DNA from: Oscillospiraceae bacterium
GTDB lineage: Bacteria > Bacillota_A > Clostridia > Oscillospirales > CAG-272
Assembly: GCA_015064195.1 (NCBI GenBank)
Contig: SVSO01000145.1
Location: 1-7,495 of the forward strand
Direction of reading: 5' to 3'
DNA: 7,495 nt
A program made the translations under genes and the position numbers. This document shows, in pieces, positions 5,293-7,495 of the stretch. Below the pieces are notes generated by a model. It saw only the letters and a program-made list of their open reading frames with translations, was not told the origin of the DNA and did no database searches. Numbering within the stretch: the stretch's first letter is position 1; each line of letters opens with the position of its first letter.

Positions 5293-6405
5293 ATGAGTCA
5301 GTATGTAATCAAAACCAACGGCATCGACGACGCGGCGGCACGTCCCTGCCAGGTGCTGTATCGTCCCGCCGATCCCATCTATGCGGAGTCCATCCGTCAG
5401 TTTCAGGGCTGTCCCACGGTTGCCGTCACACGCGGCGGCAGAGTATATGCGGGCTGGTATTCCGGCGGCATCCGTGAACCGCATATCGACAACTACAATC
5501 TGGTCGTTGTCAGCGATGACGGCGGAAAGACCTTCGATAAATCCCCGCTGCTGGTCATCCCGTCTGACAGAAAGCGGCTCGTGCAGGCACTGGACATTCA
5601 GATGTGGATCGCTCCCGACGGCGCACTGCACATCTTCTGGGTGCAGAATGACGTGACCATCCCTGAGGATGAGACGCGGGACAATTTCGACCCCGAGCAC
5701 TGCCGGTTCGCAGATCACCGCCATACCGAATGGGTCATCACCTGCGCGGATCCGGACGCGGACGAGCCGCAGTTTTCCGAGCCGCGCCTGCTTGACATCG
5801 GATTTCTCCGCTGCAAGCCGCTGGTGACGGATACCGGACGGTGGATCAATTTCAACTACGATCAGACCTGCGACCGCTACGGCTACAGCATCTCCGACGA
5901 TCAGGGAAAAACGTGGACACGCCATTACGGTGCAAAAAAGCTGGCTACGCCCTTCGATGAAGGCATGGCCTATCAGAAGCGGGACGGCTCCATCCGGATG
6001 CTGGCAAGATGCACCGCAGGCGAGCTTGCGGAGACTACCTCCCGGGACAACGGCATCACATGGGAAGCGGCCAAGCTGTCCGGTATCGATTCGCCAAGCT
6101 CCCGGCTGTATGTATCCCGCACGCCCACCGGAAATGTGCTGCTGGTCTGCAATGACCATCGGGGAAAGCGCTGCCGCATGACCGTCAAGCTCTCCGTTGA
6201 TGACGGCGAAACGTGGCCTTATTCCGTCTGTGTCGATGAGCGGGACGGTCTGTCCTATCCGGACGCGGACTTCCACGACGGCAAGATTTATCTCACCTAC
6301 GACCGGGAACGCACCGGCGCGATGGAGATCCTGTTCACCGTTTTCACCGAGGATGACGTGATGCGCGGCACAATCCCCGCACCTTATATTATCAGCAAAC
6401 CGTAA
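5293..6405 (+). CDS. Sialidase-superfamily (BNR/Asp-box) beta-propeller protein, likely glycan-active
   Basis: This 370-residue protein has four Asp-box repeats of the S-x-D-x-G-x-T-W/F type: SDDGGKTF (74-81), SDDQGKTW (201-208), SRDNGITW (250-257) and SVDDGETW (301-308), evenly spread as in a six-bladed sialidase-fold propeller. The N-terminal block FQGCPTVAVTRGGRVYAGWY (37-56) and LDIQMWIAPDGALHIFW (100-116) match the BNR_2-type 'sialidase family protein' often found in plant-glycan loci. The FRIP-type arginine motif of true GH33 sialidases is absent: the aligned place reads FQGCP. Activity as a sialidase is therefore doubtful, and a hydrolase or lyase for another terminal sugar is equally possible. 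No signal peptide is visible. The ATG at 5293 is chosen because AAAGGA lies 8 nt upstream and the promoter covers any earlier start. Only 13 bp separate it from the rhamnosidase, so the two are cotranscribed and may act on one oligosaccharide. Confidence 0.88.
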   Translation: MSQYVIKTNGIDDAAARPCQVLYRPADPIYAESIRQFQGCPTVAVTRGGRVYAGWYSGGIREPHIDNYNLVVVSDDGGKTFDKSPLLVIPSDRKRLVQALDIQMWIAPDGALHIFWVQNDVTIPEDETRDNFDPEHCRFADHRHTEWVITCADPDADEPQFSEPRLLDIGFLRCKPLVTDTGRWINFNYDQTCDRYGYSISDDQGKTWTRHYGAKKLATPFDEGMAYQKRDGSIRMLARCTAGELAETTSRDNGITWEAAKLSGIDSPSSRLYVSRTPTGNVLLVCNDHRGKRCRMTVKLSVDDGETWPYSVCVDERDGLSYPDADFHDGKIYLTYDRERTGAMEILFTVFTEDDVMRGTIPAPYIISKP

Positions 6406-6418
6406 AGGAGCTTCTATT

Positions 6419-7495
6419 ATGAAATTCAATGAAATGTTCGGCGGCGCGACATTTGTCACCCCCTCCGCCGACTGCACTGTTCCCTGCATCCGCGGCGAAT
6501 TTTCTCTTGCCGGCGACATTGTATCCGCCTCTCTCACCGCCTGCCCGCTGGGTGTGGGCGAGCTGTATCTCAACGGGCAGCGGGTCAGCGATGAAAAATT
6601 CGTACCCGTCGTCTCCGATTATCACGCATTCGATGAGCAATACTGCTTCAAAGCCTTCGGCGAGGTCACATCCCACCGCATCTGGTGTCTGCGCTATGAC
6701 GTAACGGAGCTGCTCTGCGGGGAAAACTGCATCGGCGTCATGCTCGCACCCGCATGGTATCAGCCCTACGGCAAGGTGAAGGCCGCATTCCGCCTCGACA
6801 TCGACTATGAGGACGGCACCCATGAGGAGATCCTCTCCGGCGACTGGCTCACATGGGCACAAAGCCCCATCACCGCATGGCATTTCCATCGCGGCGAGAC
6901 GCAGGATTACAACAGCATCCGCATGGACGGCTGGAGCAGTGTCGGCTTCGATGCATCCGCATGGCAGAGCGTTTCCGTCATCGATGCCCCCGACAGCGAT
7001 TACGGTCTGCAGGATTGCCCCGCCGACCGCGTGATCCGCCACATCACGCCGAAGCTCATTGCCGAGACGGAAGAGATCTTCCTCTACGACATGGGTGAGA
7101 ACATCACCGGCACGCCCATCATCGAATGCACGGCGGCAGGTGAGACGGTGATCCTGCGCGCATCCGAGCGGCTGGATGAAAACGGCGGCATCGAGGAATA
7201 CACGAATCATGGCCAGCAGAGCACCTTCATCGCCGATGGCAGTGACCGGAAATACAGCCTGAAATTCGTCTGGTACGGCTTCCGCTATGCATCCGTCACC
7301 AAAAATGCCCGCATCACCTCCTGCGCGGTCATCCATTCCGATGTGCCGGTCAATTCCTCCTTCAAGAGCGCAAACGCTCAGCTTGACTGGATGTACGAGA
7401 CCTATCTGCGCACCCAGCTTGACAATATGCACATGGGCATTCCCTCCGACTGCCCGCATCTCGAAAAGCGCGGCTACACCGGTGACGGCGAACTG
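6419..7495 (+). CDS. GH78 alpha-L-rhamnosidase, C-terminal part beyond window
   Basis: The first 359 residues of a glycoside hydrolase family 78 enzyme, which releases terminal alpha-L-rhamnose; the frame is open to the right edge. Visible parts are an N-terminal jelly-roll (about 30-190, with GVGELYLNGQRVSDEKFVPV and VMLAPAWYQPYGK), the concanavalin-like Bac_rhamnosid domain (about 210-310, with YDMGENITGTPII and FVWYGFRYASV), and the beginning of the (alpha/alpha)6 barrel with the signature SDCPHLEKRGYTGDGEL (343-359). Asp344, Glu349 and Asp356 have the same +5/+7 spacing as the catalytic-site acids Asp567, Glu572 and Asp579 of Bacillus RhaB. The remaining barrel and the general base lie outside the window. 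There is no signal peptide, so intracellular action on imported oligosaccharides is likely. The ATG follows AAAGGAG with 8-nt spacing, and that ribosome site overlaps the propeller gene's stop codon, so translation may be coupled. Confidence 0.95.
   Translation, partial: MKFNEMFGGATFVTPSADCTVPCIRGEFSLAGDIVSASLTACPLGVGELYLNGQRVSDEKFVPVVSDYHAFDEQYCFKAFGEVTSHRIWCLRYDVTELLCGENCIGVMLAPAWYQPYGKVKAAFRLDIDYEDGTHEEILSGDWLTWAQSPITAWHFHRGETQDYNSIRMDGWSSVGFDASAWQSVSVIDAPDSDYGLQDCPADRVIRHITPKLIAETEEIFLYDMGENITGTPIIECTAAGETVILRASERLDENGGIEEYTNHGQQSTFIADGSDRKYSLKFVWYGFRYASVTKNARITSCAVIHSDVPVNSSFKSANAQLDWMYETYLRTQLDNMHMGIPSDCPHLEKRGYTGDGEL

Noticed and set aside
5269..6573. 434-codon minus-strand open frame opposite the propeller gene
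   Set aside because: Antisense shadow of the Asp-box protein; it crosses the propeller/rhamnosidase junction and has no recognisable domain.
6392..7459. 355-codon minus-strand open frame opposite the rhamnosidase
   Set aside because: The plus strand encodes GH78 with its catalytic signature, so this frame is a shadow.

Overview
The window comes from a bacterial chromosome with fairly high GC in its genes and AT-rich intergenic gaps. Strong GGAGG-type ribosome sites, near-consensus sigma-70/sigma-A promoters with 17-bp spacers and TGN extensions, and the gene content suggest a gut or rumen-type Clostridia (Firmicutes) carbohydrate degrader. That placement is inference; no rRNA or tRNA is present to confirm it.

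Layout. On the minus strand, from left to right, lie a truncated OPT-family oligopeptide transporter (1-885), an HpcH/HpaI-type pyruvate aldolase (1067-1843) and a large GH2 glycoside hydrolase (1943-4207). A perfect 14-bp hairpin terminator (1026-1060) closes the GH2-aldolase block and separates it from the transporter, which has its own promoter. On the plus strand lie an AraC-family regulator (4345-5178), a sialidase-superfamily beta-propeller enzyme (true start 5293, to 6405) and a GH78 alpha-L-rhamnosidase cut off by the right edge (6419-7495).

How the genes may work together. None of the three glycan enzymes shows a signal peptide, so they probably act in the cytoplasm on imported oligosaccharides. 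GH78 would release L-rhamnose, GH2 a beta-linked sugar (probably galactose), and the propeller protein an unknown linkage. The aldolase keeps every HpaI catalytic residue and belongs to the superfamily that contains 2-keto-3-deoxy-L-rhamnonate aldolase, so it could serve rhamnose or uronate catabolism. The picture is a small plant-glycan (rhamnogalacturonan-like) utilisation locus. No sugar transporter is visible in the window.

The most striking regulatory structure is the 137-bp divergent gap between GH2 and the AraC gene (4208-4344). It holds two oppositely directed promoters whose -10 elements overlap, plus two TTTGCAAA half-sites exactly 21 bp apart that straddle the GH2 -35 and lie just downstream of the regulator's predicted start point. 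This looks like a self-regulated switch. No clearly new molecular system was found. The most open biochemical question is the propeller protein, which lacks the arginine motif of true sialidases.
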